Source: an uncultured Spartobacteria bacterium
GTDB lineage: Bacteria; Verrucomicrobiota; Verrucomicrobiia; Chthoniobacterales; Chthoniobacteraceae
NCBI GenBank assembly: GCA_903929475.1
Contig: CAIYUV010000006.1
Location: forward strand, 1 to 64,000
Direction: 5' to 3'
Length of the DNA: 64,000 bases
Positions 19,330-29,800 of the stretch are shown one piece after another. A program made the translations under genes and the position numbers. How positions within the stretch are numbered: position 1 is the first letter of the stretch; the number at the start of each line of letters is the position of its first letter. The notes under the pieces were generated by a model. The model was not told where the DNA came from. It saw only the letters and a list, made by a program, of their open reading frames with translations, and made no database searches.

Positions 19330-20616
19330 ATGCGCATCGAAGTCCTCAATACCGGCACCGAGTTGATGCTCGGCAACGTCGTCAACACTCACCTCTCGGC
19401 GATTGCGCAGGCGGTGTTTCCCATCGGTCTGCGCATCGAAAGACAGACGACCGTGCCCGATGGCGAGGCTATCCGCGAGACGCTGCGCGAAACTTTCGGT
19501 CGTGCCGACATCGTGCTCGTCACCGGCGGCCTCGGCCCGACGACGGATGACATCACTCGCGACATCACCGCCGAGTTGCTCGGCATCACGCTTGAACACG
19601 ACGAGGAAATCATGCGCCACATCGCCGAGCGTTTTGCACGTCGCGGTCTGCGCATGAGCGAGCGGGTGAAATTGCAGGCGCTCCGTCCGCGCGAAGCCAC
19701 GGTGCTGCACAATGCGAACGGCACGGCGCCGGGCCTCTACTTCCCAGCGATGGCGGGGAAAAATTCGCCTCATATTTTTCTCCTGCCGGGGCCGCCACGT
19801 GAACTGTTGCCGATGCTGCGAGAGCAAGTCGTCCCGATTCTTGCGACGCTCGCACCGAACAACGTGGAGTTTGAAATGCGCACATATCGAATCGTCGGAA
19901 TGGGCGAATCTGCCGTCGAGGAAATGGTCGGTGCAGACCTGCTGGCGATGGGCATCGAGGTCGGCTACTGCGCGCGTCCCGGCGAAGTGGATGTCCGTCT
20001 CATCGCCGCGCCGGCCTTGCTCGACCGCGCCGGGGCGCTGGTAAAGGAACGTCTGGGCGCATCCATTTTCACCACCGATGCGCGCTCGCTGGAGCAAGTC
20101 GTCATCGAAACGCTGACCTCACGAAATGCGAGCATCGCCACGGCGGAAAGCTGCACGGGCGGTTACATCGCCAACAAGCTCACGAACGTCGCTGGCGCAT
20201 CGCGTGTCTTCCTCGCGGGATATGTGACCTACGCAAACGAAGCGAAAGTCGCCGCGCTCGGCGTGGACGGTGCGCTCATTGAAAAACACGGCGCCGTGAG
20301 TGAACCCGTCGCCCGCGCGATGGCCGAAGGCGCGATTCAAAGGAGCGGCTCTGCTTTCGCAATAGCAACCACAGGCATCGCCGGCCCCGATGGCGGCAGC
20401 GCGGAGAAACCGGTCGGCACAGTTTTCATCGCACTCGCAAAACGCGATGCGGCGACTGTCACGCAAAAGCACTGCTTTCCGACGGATCGGGAGACCTTCA
20501 AGCAACTCGTCGCGCAGACTGCGCTCGACCTTTTGCTGCGCACGCTCGATGGGCGCGCGCTTCCCAACGAAACATTTTCCGAAGGCGACGGCGGCTGCGG
20601 TGTCTCCGCTGGTTAG
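19330..20616 (+). CDS. cinA: CinA family competence/damage-inducible protein
   Basis: MRIEVLNTGTELMLGNVVNTH, VTGGLGPTTDDITRDI, ATAESCTGGYIANKLT. Confidence 0.95.
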   Translation: MRIEVLNTGTELMLGNVVNTHLSAIAQAVFPIGLRIERQTTVPDGEAIRETLRETFGRADIVLVTGGLGPTTDDITRDITAELLGITLEHDEEIMRHIAERFARRGLRMSERVKLQALRPREATVLHNANGTAPGLYFPAMAGKNSPHIFLLPGPPRELLPMLREQVVPILATLAPNNVEFEMRTYRIVGMGESAVEEMVGADLLAMGIEVGYCARPGEVDVRLIAAPALLDRAGALVKERLGASIFTTDARSLEQVVIETLTSRNASIATAESCTGGYIANKLTNVAGASRVFLAGYVTYANEAKVAALGVDGALIEKHGAVSEPVARAMAEGAIQRSGSAFAIATTGIAGPDGGSAEKPVGTVFIALAKRDAATVTQKHCFPTDRETFKQLVAQTALDLLLRTLDGRALPNETFSEGDGGCGVSAG

Positions 20617-20621
20617 TCTGA

Positions 20622-21449
20622 TCAAACAGCGCGCTGGAGGATTCCCATCCAGCCTTGGAGTTTTGCGCTGAGTTCATCGTTTTCGTCATCGTCGGCGATG
20701 TGCAGGAGGTTGTTCAACATTCGCGCGAGCATCACGCGCGGCTTGCAGGGCATGAGGTGGTGCGGCTGCAACTCGATCCCCTGCCCCTCCAGCAACCGCT
20801 GGCAGTCGTCGAGATGCAGGCGCCGCCCGTGATGAAACGGATCGAGAAACGCATTACCGAGCCGCACCACAAAATGCCCGGGCAACCCGACACCGTGCAA
20901 CACGAGTCCCGCACGACGCGCGACGGCCATATAGACGATGGACAGCGAAAGCGGGATGCCTTGTCTGTTTTCTATGACGCTGGGGAAAATAGAGTTCTCC
21001 AGCGAGTAGTAGTCGTTTTCGTCGCCACGGAAACTGAGTTCTTCGCCGAGAAATTCCGCGAGCACCGTCGCCTGATGTGCCGCACTCTCGACTCCAATGA
21101 TGCGCAGACGAAGTTCCCTCCCCCATTTGTCGAGTTGCTCCCTTGCCTGCGTGAAATCTTCGCCCGGCTGCAACACCGCAGCCAGCAGCCAAGCAGCCTC
21201 CTCGATGTCGCTGTCGTCGCTGATGCGTCCGCAAAGTTCTCCGAAGGCCCTCTCCGCAATCCTGCTTTCCATCTGCCCCATCAACTCACGCAGGCGACGC
21301 TCGGCGCGTCCTTTTGCCACGGGCAAAAGCTCCCGCAAATCGCCAAGCAATTCACTGCCGCGTGTGCGTAGTTGCTCCTGCACAAGGTCTGCCGTTTCGC
21401 TGTCTTCGTCGGCGAGCAGGTGTAAAATGGAATCACTCTGGGCTAGCAT
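20622..21449 (-). CDS. SirB1/transglutaminase-like TPR family protein
   Basis: DYYSLENSIFPSVIENRQGIPLSLSIVYMAVARRAGLVLHGVGLPGHFVVR. Confidence 0.88.
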   Translation of the reverse strand: MLAQSDSILHLLADEDSETADLVQEQLRTRGSELLGDLRELLPVAKGRAERRLRELMGQMESRIAERAFGELCGRISDDSDIEEAAWLLAAVLQPGEDFTQAREQLDKWGRELRLRIIGVESAAHQATVLAEFLGEELSFRGDENDYYSLENSIFPSVIENRQGIPLSLSIVYMAVARRAGLVLHGVGLPGHFVVRLGNAFLDPFHHGRRLHLDDCQRLLEGQGIELQPHHLMPCKPRVMLARMLNNLLHIADDDENDELSAKLQGWMGILQRAV

Positions 21450-21507
21450 GGGAGAACGTATTCAGCACAAACCGTGCGCGCAAGTGGAGGTCGGTTTTTT
21501 CCTCGAA

Positions 21508-22680
21508 TTATTTTCTTAGAGCGGGTTTCGCGGCGTCCGTTTTCGGCGGCTTTCTCGCGAGTTCCGCTTCGATGGCTTTCCCTAGATTTTCGTCCCTCGG
21601 ATTTGTCGCCGGCGCGTAGCGGGCGATGACTTTTCCATCGCGCGCGATGAGGAACTTTCCAAAATTCCATTTCACGTCGCCGGGAAATGTAGCTCTTGGG
21701 CCGGAGAGTTCAGCGTAGAGCGGATGCTGCTCCGGGCCTTTCGCGTGAACTTTGTCCATCAGCGGAAAGGTCACGCCATACTTGCTGCTGGCGAATGTTT
21801 TGATCTCCGCATTCGTCGCCGGCTCCTGCGAACCGAAATCGTTGCACGGAAAGCCGACCACGACGAATCCCTGCTCCTTGTATTTCTCGTAGAGCGCCTC
21901 CAGCCCTTTGTATTGCGGAGTGAAACCGGATTTGCTGGCGACGTTCACGACAAGGATGACTTTGCCCTCAAACGCTTTCAGCGATGTTGGTTTTCCATCC
22001 AGATCATTGAAAGGGATGTCGTAGATTTTTGTATCATCGGCGATTCCAACGTTCGCATTCGGATCCACGATGGAAAATCCTTCGATTGCATCCGCGAAAT
22101 GGATGCGTAGCGGGCCGGTCAGCCCCATGAAGATGCGGTAGTTTTTTCCCTCTACAAATTCCTCGGCGGTGCCGGCACTGGCGGAAACCCACGTCCTCGT
22201 GGTTTCCGAATTCACCCCGTATTCCCTGCTCGGAGTTCCCGAGTAAATATAGACGTCATACGTTCCGCCGAATGGCGCAACAGAAGTGGTGATGTCCCAC
22301 GACGAACTGCCGTCGCGCAGGCCGGAGTGGAAGAGGCGCTGGAAGTTGTTCGTTATCGGCCCGCCGCCACCGTCATTACCCCCATCCACACCATTATCCT
22401 TGATCGTCAGTGTGATCGGATTGCTCCCGTTGTTGTCCGTGATCTCCACACTGAAATTGCATGGACTGTTGCTGTTCACGTTTTTTGGGGCGACGACGTT
22501 GTTCCAATTATCCTGCTTCGCACCTTCGGGACCGAAAACACCGAATATGTTCGCCGGTTTGTCGTGAATTCTGCCCGCAAAGTTCACGCCGTAGGATACC
22601 GGCGGATTCGTAGTTGGATTTGCTGCGAATACATTGCACACGCCTATGACGTAAATCAGCGCCCCTAGGATCATTTTCAT
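21508..22680 (-). CDS. exported fusion: N-terminal beta-sandwich-like domain + glutathione peroxidase-fold domain (Ser at peroxidatic position)
   Basis: Signal peptide; VILVVNVASKSGFTPQYKGLEALYEKYKEQGFVVVGFPCNDFGSQEP; WNFGKFLIARDG. Confidence 0.88.
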   Translation of the reverse strand: MKMILGALIYVIGVCNVFAANPTTNPPVSYGVNFAGRIHDKPANIFGVFGPEGAKQDNWNNVVAPKNVNSNSPCNFSVEITDNNGSNPITLTIKDNGVDGGNDGGGGPITNNFQRLFHSGLRDGSSSWDITTSVAPFGGTYDVYIYSGTPSREYGVNSETTRTWVSASAGTAEEFVEGKNYRIFMGLTGPLRIHFADAIEGFSIVDPNANVGIADDTKIYDIPFNDLDGKPTSLKAFEGKVILVVNVASKSGFTPQYKGLEALYEKYKEQGFVVVGFPCNDFGSQEPATNAEIKTFASSKYGVTFPLMDKVHAKGPEQHPLYAELSGPRATFPGDVKWNFGKFLIARDGKVIARYAPATNPRDENLGKAIEAELARKPPKTDAAKPALRK

Positions 22681-22728
22681 TCTACAATGGGGTGAAAAGC
22701 AGCGTGGTAATCGAACTGGGTGCCCGGT

Positions 22729-23871
22729 TTATTTGGCAGGTTTCTTCGGCTCGATTTTTGGCGGCTTTCTCGCGAGTTCGGCTTCGAGTGCCTTCACGAG
22801 TTCGGCGTTTTCCGGCGCAATGGCTGGTGCGTAGCGTGCGGCAACTTTCCCATCGCGGCCGATGAGAAATTTTCCGAAGTTCCATTTCACGTCGCCAGAG
22901 AATGCGGCCTTCGGCCCGCTGAGTTCGGCGTAGAGCGGATGTTGCTCGGGGCCTTTCGCGTGAACTTTGTCCATCAATGGAAAGGTCACGCTATATTTGC
23001 TGCTTGCGAATGTTTTGATCTCCGCATTCGTCGCCGTCTCCTGCGCGCCGAAGTCGTTGCATGGGAAAGCGACCACGACGAAACCCTGCTCCTTGTATTT
23101 TTGGTAGAGCGCCTCCAGTCCCTTGTATTGCGGCGTGAAGCCGGACTTGCTGGCTACATTGACTACCAAAATCGGGCGGCCCTCGAACGCCTTGAGCGAT
23201 GTATCTTTTCCATCAATGTCCTTCAGCGGGATTTCGAGGATGTTGAGATCTGCCTGCGCGCCGGGCGCTGCTGCGGGATCCACGATGGAAAAACCGGCGA
23301 TTGAGCCACATTCAATGCGCAACGGCCCGGACAGGCCGGTGAAAACGTGATAGTTTTGATCCAGATCGAACGTGCCCGACGCTCCGCCCGTCTTTGATGT
23401 CCATGTGCTCGCAGTTCCGCTGTTCACACCGTAGCCGATTCCAGCGCAGGGCGAGTAAATATAGACATCGTAGGTGCCGGGAAATGGCGGCTCCTTTGTG
23501 GTAATCACCCAGTTGCCGCTTGCTTCACGCAGACCCGAATTATAGAGCCGCTGGAAATTCGTGTCCGAAGGACCACCGCCGTCATTGCCACCTACGCTCC
23601 GGCAGGTCGTGCTGAGTTCGATGGGATTGTTCCCATTTTGATCCGTGATTTGAGCCTTAAAGGAGCCACCGCCCGAATTCACGTCCACACCCGATCTCAG
23701 ATTGTTCCAGTTTTCTTGATTGGCTCCGTCAGGCCCGAGTTTGCCGGTGACATTCACCTGCGCAGCCCTGTATCTCCCTCCGTAATTGACGCCGTAGGAA
23801 GCAGGCGGGGGCGCAGCGTGAACTTGGGGCAGGATCGAAGTGACGACGAGAGTTACTGCGAGCCACCTCAT
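22729..23871 (-). CDS. paralogous exported fusion: N-terminal domain + glutathione peroxidase-fold domain (Ser at peroxidatic position)
   Basis: Tandem paralog; NVASKSGFTPQYKGLEALYQKYKEQGFVVVAFPCNDFGAQE. Confidence 0.88.
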   Translation of the reverse strand: MRWLAVTLVVTSILPQVHAAPPPASYGVNYGGRYRAAQVNVTGKLGPDGANQENWNNLRSGVDVNSGGGSFKAQITDQNGNNPIELSTTCRSVGGNDGGGPSDTNFQRLYNSGLREASGNWVITTKEPPFPGTYDVYIYSPCAGIGYGVNSGTASTWTSKTGGASGTFDLDQNYHVFTGLSGPLRIECGSIAGFSIVDPAAAPGAQADLNILEIPLKDIDGKDTSLKAFEGRPILVVNVASKSGFTPQYKGLEALYQKYKEQGFVVVAFPCNDFGAQETATNAEIKTFASSKYSVTFPLMDKVHAKGPEQHPLYAELSGPKAAFSGDVKWNFGKFLIGRDGKVAARYAPAIAPENAELVKALEAELARKPPKIEPKKPAK

Positions 23872-26800
23872 GGTTGCGCTTTTGTTGGAACTTCCTGCGA
23901 TTTTTTCGCACGGTCCGCGATGACGCGGTAATACATATCAATGGACTCGCGATATTCGTCCGGCACGGGTTCGTGCTGAGCTTTGGTGAGCGCCTCGGCC
24001 ATCTTCGGTGGCAGTTTTCCCCATTCGCCCTTCTTGGCGTTGACAAGATCAGGAAGTTTTCCCACGGCATCGGGGTCGGCGAGTTTGGAGCCACCTTGGG
24101 ATTTGGCCATTTGGTTTTTGGATGGCTTGGCTTTCATCGGAGAAGGCGGCGGGTTTCTGTCCTGACGCATTTTATCCATCGCGGCCTTGGCCATCTCGGA
24201 CAACGGGCCTGGCATCGGCGGGCCGGGCGGGCCTCCGGGAATCGGGACTGGAATGCCTCCGGGAATTTCGCCTCCGGGTCCGGGTGGTGGCGGCGGGCCG
24301 GGCGGCGGTGTGGGGCCGTTCGGATCGCCGGGAAGTCCGGGTGCTTCGCTTCCGGGAGGTGGTGGCGCTCCACCGGTCAGGTTTTTCCCGGGCGCGGGCG
24401 CGGGCTTCGGTCCGTCAGCGGCTGCGGCGGCAGCTTCGGCAGCCTCCTCGGCGGCTTCTGCTGCTTCAGCGGCGGCAGCTTCTGCGGCCTCGGCGGCTTC
24501 TGCGGCGGCGGCTTCGGCAGCAGCGAGTGCGGCTTCGGCGGCGGGTGAAGGTGATGCCTTTGCAGCTTTCGCAGCCTTTGCGGCGGCGGCCTTGGCTTCT
24601 GCAGATTTGGCTTCTGCAGCCTCGGCGGCCTCCGCAGCAGCTATCTCTTCATTGGCTGCCTCTGTAGCTTCGGCTTCAGTAGCGTCAGCGTCCGCGTTGT
24701 CGTTGAGTTGTTTGTCGAGAGCATCGAGCGCACGGGCGAATGCTTTTTGTTCTTCAGGTGTGGCTTCGATAGGCATTTCGTCGCTGTTGCCTGCTGGCTT
24801 CTCGTCTGCCGCCGGTTTCTCGCCCGCTGCTGGTTTTTCGCCCGCTGCTGGTTTTTCGCCCGCTGCTGGTTTCTCGCCCGCTGCTGGTTTTTCGCCCGCT
24901 GCTGGTTTTTCGCCCGCTGCTGGTTTTTCGCCCGCTGCTGGTTTTTCACCCGCCGCTGGTTTCTCACCTGCCGCTGGTTTCTCACCCGCTGCTGGTTTTT
25001 CGCCTGCCGCTGGTTTCTCACCCGCTGCTGGTTTCTCGCCCGCCGCTGGTTTTTCACCGGCTTCAGGCTTTTCACCTGCTGCTGGTTTTTCTCCAGCTTC
25101 GGGTTTCTCGCCTGCGGCTGGTTTTTCACCGGCTTCGGGCTTTTCACCTGCCGCTGGTTTTTCTCCAGCTTCGGGTTTCTCGCCTGCGGCAGGCTTCTCT
25201 CCGGGCGCTGGTTTTTCTCCAGCTGCCGGCTCTTCGCCGTTTGCAAGTTTTTCGGTTTCGTCTTTCAACTCCTTCGCTCTTTCCTCGAGTGATTTCTCCG
25301 CCTTCTCCACGGGAGCGAGAACCTCATCCAAATTCTTCTTCTCCTTGATCGCCTTTTCCGCTGCGGGCACTTCTTCCTCCCCAGTTTTCTCGGTCTTATC
25401 GGCTATCTCTCCTAATTTCTTTGCGGCGTCCTTGTTCTTGAGACGATCCTCGTGGCGGCTTGCACGGGCAATTTCCGATGCAGCTTCCTTCACTTTGTCA
25501 TCAACAGGATCCTGATCCTTCGAGACACCGGTGAGGCGCTTGTTGGCCGGCGCAGCGTCTGGATTCTTGGCGTTCTCGACGGCCTGTTCGGCAGCTTCCT
25601 TCGCGGCTGCCTGAGCGCGGCGGATGGCTTCGATAGCCTGACTCGCTTTCTGACTGCCAAGTGCGGACTGCTGGTTCCCCTGCTGATTCGTTTCCTTTTG
25701 CGCGCCGCCCTTGTCCATTTCCGTCTTCGCCCTGTTCGCAGCTTCGTTGGACTCATTGATAAAGCCGGACGCGAGCGAGATGAAAAACTCACACTTGTCG
25801 TTCACCATGGAGGCAAACCTCACGACATCCTTCACGACCGCGCTCTTGTCGAGTTGCGTGGCAGCTTCCACGACGACATCCACAGCCACCACAGCGGGAC
25901 CGGATTTTTCAACTGCGGTTTTTGTTTTTTCCAAAGCCGTTTTGTTGTCCGCCTTGGTGGCGAATTGGTTTGCCGCGTCGGCTGCGGTCTTTGCCTCGCG
26001 CATCAAGGACGCTGCCAGCTTCGCGGCGTCGAGTGCCGACATATTGTTCTTAGGATCCTTCGCCTTGGTGGCTTCGTCCTTCACTTTTTTGGCAACCCTT
26101 GCTTCGCCAGCCGCAGCGTCATTCAGTTTATCAACCGCATTGGCGATGGCATTCTTGGTGATAGAATCCAACTCCTTCCGCATTTCGGGATTTGTTGCGA
26201 GTTTGCTTTCGAGATCCTTGAGCAGGTCGGCGGCGCTCTTGTTCTGCATTTTTTCGAGCACCTCAACCTTGACCATTTCCTCGTCGAGCTTCTGCTTGAT
26301 GCCGGTTTCTGTTTCCACCTTGCGCATTTCCGTGCGCGTCTCGACTGAAGCCTTCCCGTCCTCCAGCGCGGCATAGTTTTTGGCGATCAAGTTCAACGCC
26401 TTCACGAGTTCCTCCTCCTGCTCGACGGCAGTTTCGAGTTCGCCTTTCTGCCCAGCTACTTCCTCGACCACGGTTGCATCCAAAAGCGCCTGCTCCGCGC
26501 GTGGCGGCGGATTTTTCAAAAGTTCGAGCGCATCGTTGGCATCGCGCATTCTCTCGCGCTGATCTTTTTTCAGAATGTTCTGCTCGTTCGCGTCCGCGCG
26601 GATGAGACCTCTGAGGCCGTCAATCTTGACGTTGATCTGACGTTGCTGTGCGAGTTGTGGCACAGTGAGGTTTTTGTTCGCCTCGGGAGTAGATTGCAGA
26701 ACTTGCGTTACCTGTCCGGAGGTTTTCGTTTTGAGAGCGGCTTCCTCCTTCGCGAGTGCGGCTGCGAGTTCGCTGATTTTCGGGGAAAGCTTCGCAAGAT

Positions 26801-29800
26801 TTTTGCGCGCAGCTTCCATCGGCTTGTGGAGGACGCCCAGCATTTCCCTTAGTTTTCCGGCCAACGTCTCCAAATCCTTGCGCACGCTTTGCGGAGGCCG
26901 GTCAGTTTTGCTGCGACTAGACATTTCGTTCGCCGCTTTCATGAACGACTCACCGACGTTCAAGTCCCTGAGCTTCGCAATCACGCTCTCTACAGCTTTT
27001 GCCGCCTCTGGATCCTTGAGTTCCAAATTCTTCAATTGATCCGGCGCAAGATAGAGCCGCGTTGAAATCCATGCCCAGTCGCGTGGGACGCTCGTGCGCG
27101 CCTGCGGAGCGCGAAGCTCCCAACGCTCACGCCCGGCGAGGGACATCAGACCGTCCATCAATTCATGCAGATTGTGCCCGGCTGCCAGAATACGAAGGTT
27201 CTGGCTCAATTCCTGAAGCTGCTTCTCGCCGCCATTTTCCGAGGCGCGCAGAACCGACAACGCCACGGTCGCGCGGCGCAGGTCGCCCACAAACGCGGTG
27301 TCCGCGGAGGAACGGAATTCCTCCAAGTCTCCGTGGGTTTTGAAAATTTCCACGCGTGAATTCAACGATGCATCAAGCAATGCGGCGCGCTCATCGGGAG
27401 TGAGCAGTTCCGTTTGTGCAATCGCGGCCTGATCCTTCAGCAGCAGATCAATGTTCGTCCAGATTGGATCGAGTTCCTCCATCAGATCGCGGTGGGTCAC
27501 AGCGATCAAACCAGGAGGCATCTTCGTTGGCTCTGCGGGCAGGCGGAGACGGGTGGTGATCAATTTCGGTGCAAGCTCGGCCCGGACATCGAACGTCCTG
27601 TTGATGTGCGCCTGAATCGCATTGGAGTATTGCTCCAACATCCCGATGTGATCCTTGTTTAATGGAACCGAATCGAGGGCGTTTTCACATTTCGAGCGTT
27701 CGTTGATCAGATTGTTTCGGATGCCACGTGCGGCTTCACCGAGCGGCACCCCGCGTTCGGTCATTTTCTCCAACAGCGACTCGATGTTCTTGCTGGTGCT
27801 CATAACCGTCTGGAAGCGCGTGGCGAGCTTCGCCCATTCCTCCGGCGTCTTGCTGATTTTCGCCTTCACGACGATGCGACGCTGCTCGGCGGATAGCACG
27901 GCACCAAGTTCCGCGACGGAATCAATCTCTTCGGCAGAAAGCAGCATGTGCGCAGTTTCCTGCGCAACTTTCGCCAGCGTCTTGACGTTCGTGGTCGTCG
28001 CCATGACCTGATGCATGAGTTCGCGCGCAGCCGGGATACCCGGACTGGTCGCCAATAATTTTACAACGCGCCCCGCTTTTTGCGCCTCGCCACTGTGAAT
28101 CTGCCCAAGCAACTGCCCCAGCAAAACAATGTCCGCGCTGTGGTGATTTGCGGGCGCTTCACGAAGAAGGACATCAAGTTCCACCCATGTCTGATAGAGT
28201 TTCGCCTCGTAGTCTTCATAGACTGTCGCAAGCGACTGCACCGTCTGCCCGCGCAGTGAGTCCGTTGGTTCCAGTGTGTCAAATTTACCGCTCGCAGCCT
28301 TCGCCTGAGCCTCCAGCTTTTCACTCGATGCAAGCAGAGCCTGCAACGAGGTGTTCAACGCTTGAAAATCCCTGATGGCGGAGAGGCGCTTCATTTCAAA
28401 TCCCGCCGCGACGACGGTGATCAATAGCGTGCGGGACTCCACTCGATTGCCCGCAAAGTCGGCTGCCACGAGCTTCATCGAAATCTGATCGCCTTCGCGG
28501 ACTCCCTCTTCAAAAAGGTCCCAGTCGCGCGTCACTCGCTTGCTGGGTCCCGCGTTCTTCGCAAGCACGACTTCCTTCCATTTTCCGTCGTTGACTTTGA
28601 TCTCCTGCGTCACCTGAGCGAGGCCGATGTCATCGCTCGCATTTGCGATGACCTTCACAATTTCATTCGCTGGGGAAATGAGATCGTTTTCCGGCTCCAC
28701 GAGCGAGATGGCTGGCACCAAATCCGGTGCTGCGCGCAGTTCGTATGCAGGGCCGAATTTGTTTTCAAAACCGGTGTCCTTGCTCGTCAGATTCACCCGG
28801 TAGGTGGCCGACTCCTTGATGGTCAGTTGCGTTGAAAGACGACCATCCGGCAACTGATTCAGCGGAACCAGCACTTGTTTGCCGCCGACGTCCATGTTCA
28901 ACGCGCCGCTTTTCACCGGCTGGTTGGGTTTCACAATCACATCCACCTTGGTGCCGACAATCGCCGCGATGTCGCCGCTTTCATCCTTCACGGTTTTATC
29001 AGCGATGCCAGTATAGCTAGGATAGTGGTAAGTCTTCTCGAACCCCTCCTCAATCGGACGCGCAGCCGCTGTCAGATGGTAGTAGCGGGAGCGGCCATCA
29101 CCGGCCTGAATGCGGTAATCCACCGTGTTGCGCCCTACTCGGATGTTTGCAGTGAAGCGATCATTTCCAATCGGCGTCATTTCGGAAATGTTGGTCGGTT
29201 CGTCTTTGGAGACCGTTTCCAAATTGGCCGTTTTCACGACCGCTCCACGAAGCTCTATCACCACTTTAATCGCATCGCCTTGAGCGACGACTTGATCGCC
29301 AGCCTTCGGCTCAATCACGAAAATCTGCGTGTTGGAAACACGCGCCAGGTTCGCTCCCGGCGCGAGCGCCCGCAGAAGCAGGCTGCTCAGCCTCATGTGG
29401 CTCGCAAGCATCAGCACCACGAGTGCAACGATGATCACTCCGGCAAAATTGATGTAGCGCTTGATCAAAGTGACGGGCAGAAGCGCCTCCACCTCGACAT
29501 CCTCCATCCGGCTCGAAACGTCCTTTTGCAGCAGCTCTCGGAACTGCGCGGAGTCAAAAACGTCGCCTTCGCCGCTGCCCAGCTCGACTGCCGATAACAA
29601 ATCCTCTCGCAACTTCGGCGCCGCGTGTTCGAGAAGGCGCGCGATCTGTCTTTCATTCGGCGCGTGCCGCAAAGGGCGCAGGCAATACCACCACGCCACC
29701 GCGAAACTCGCCGCATACGCCAGCAGGCTGAGCACCCAGCGCGATTTGTCCGAAAGGAACGGGATGTAATAGTCCGCCGCCGCAACCGCGACCATCGCGG

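Noticed and set aside
18994-20097. 367-aa minus-strand ORF
   Set aside because: Antisense to well-supported cinA and the TPR gene; composition typical of GC-rich shadow ORFs.
24790-25240. Possible CRISPR-like array from regular repeats
   Set aside because: Units are 18 nt, contiguous and in frame with a CDS, with no unique spacers.
24187-25515. 442-aa plus-strand ORF (GFSPAAGFSPAAG repeats)
   Set aside because: Antisense shadow of the PAAGEK repeat in the 2014-aa CDS; low complexity and no independent coding evidence.
25452-26348. 298-aa plus-strand ORF
   Set aside because: Antisense to the coiled-coil giant; shadow ORF.
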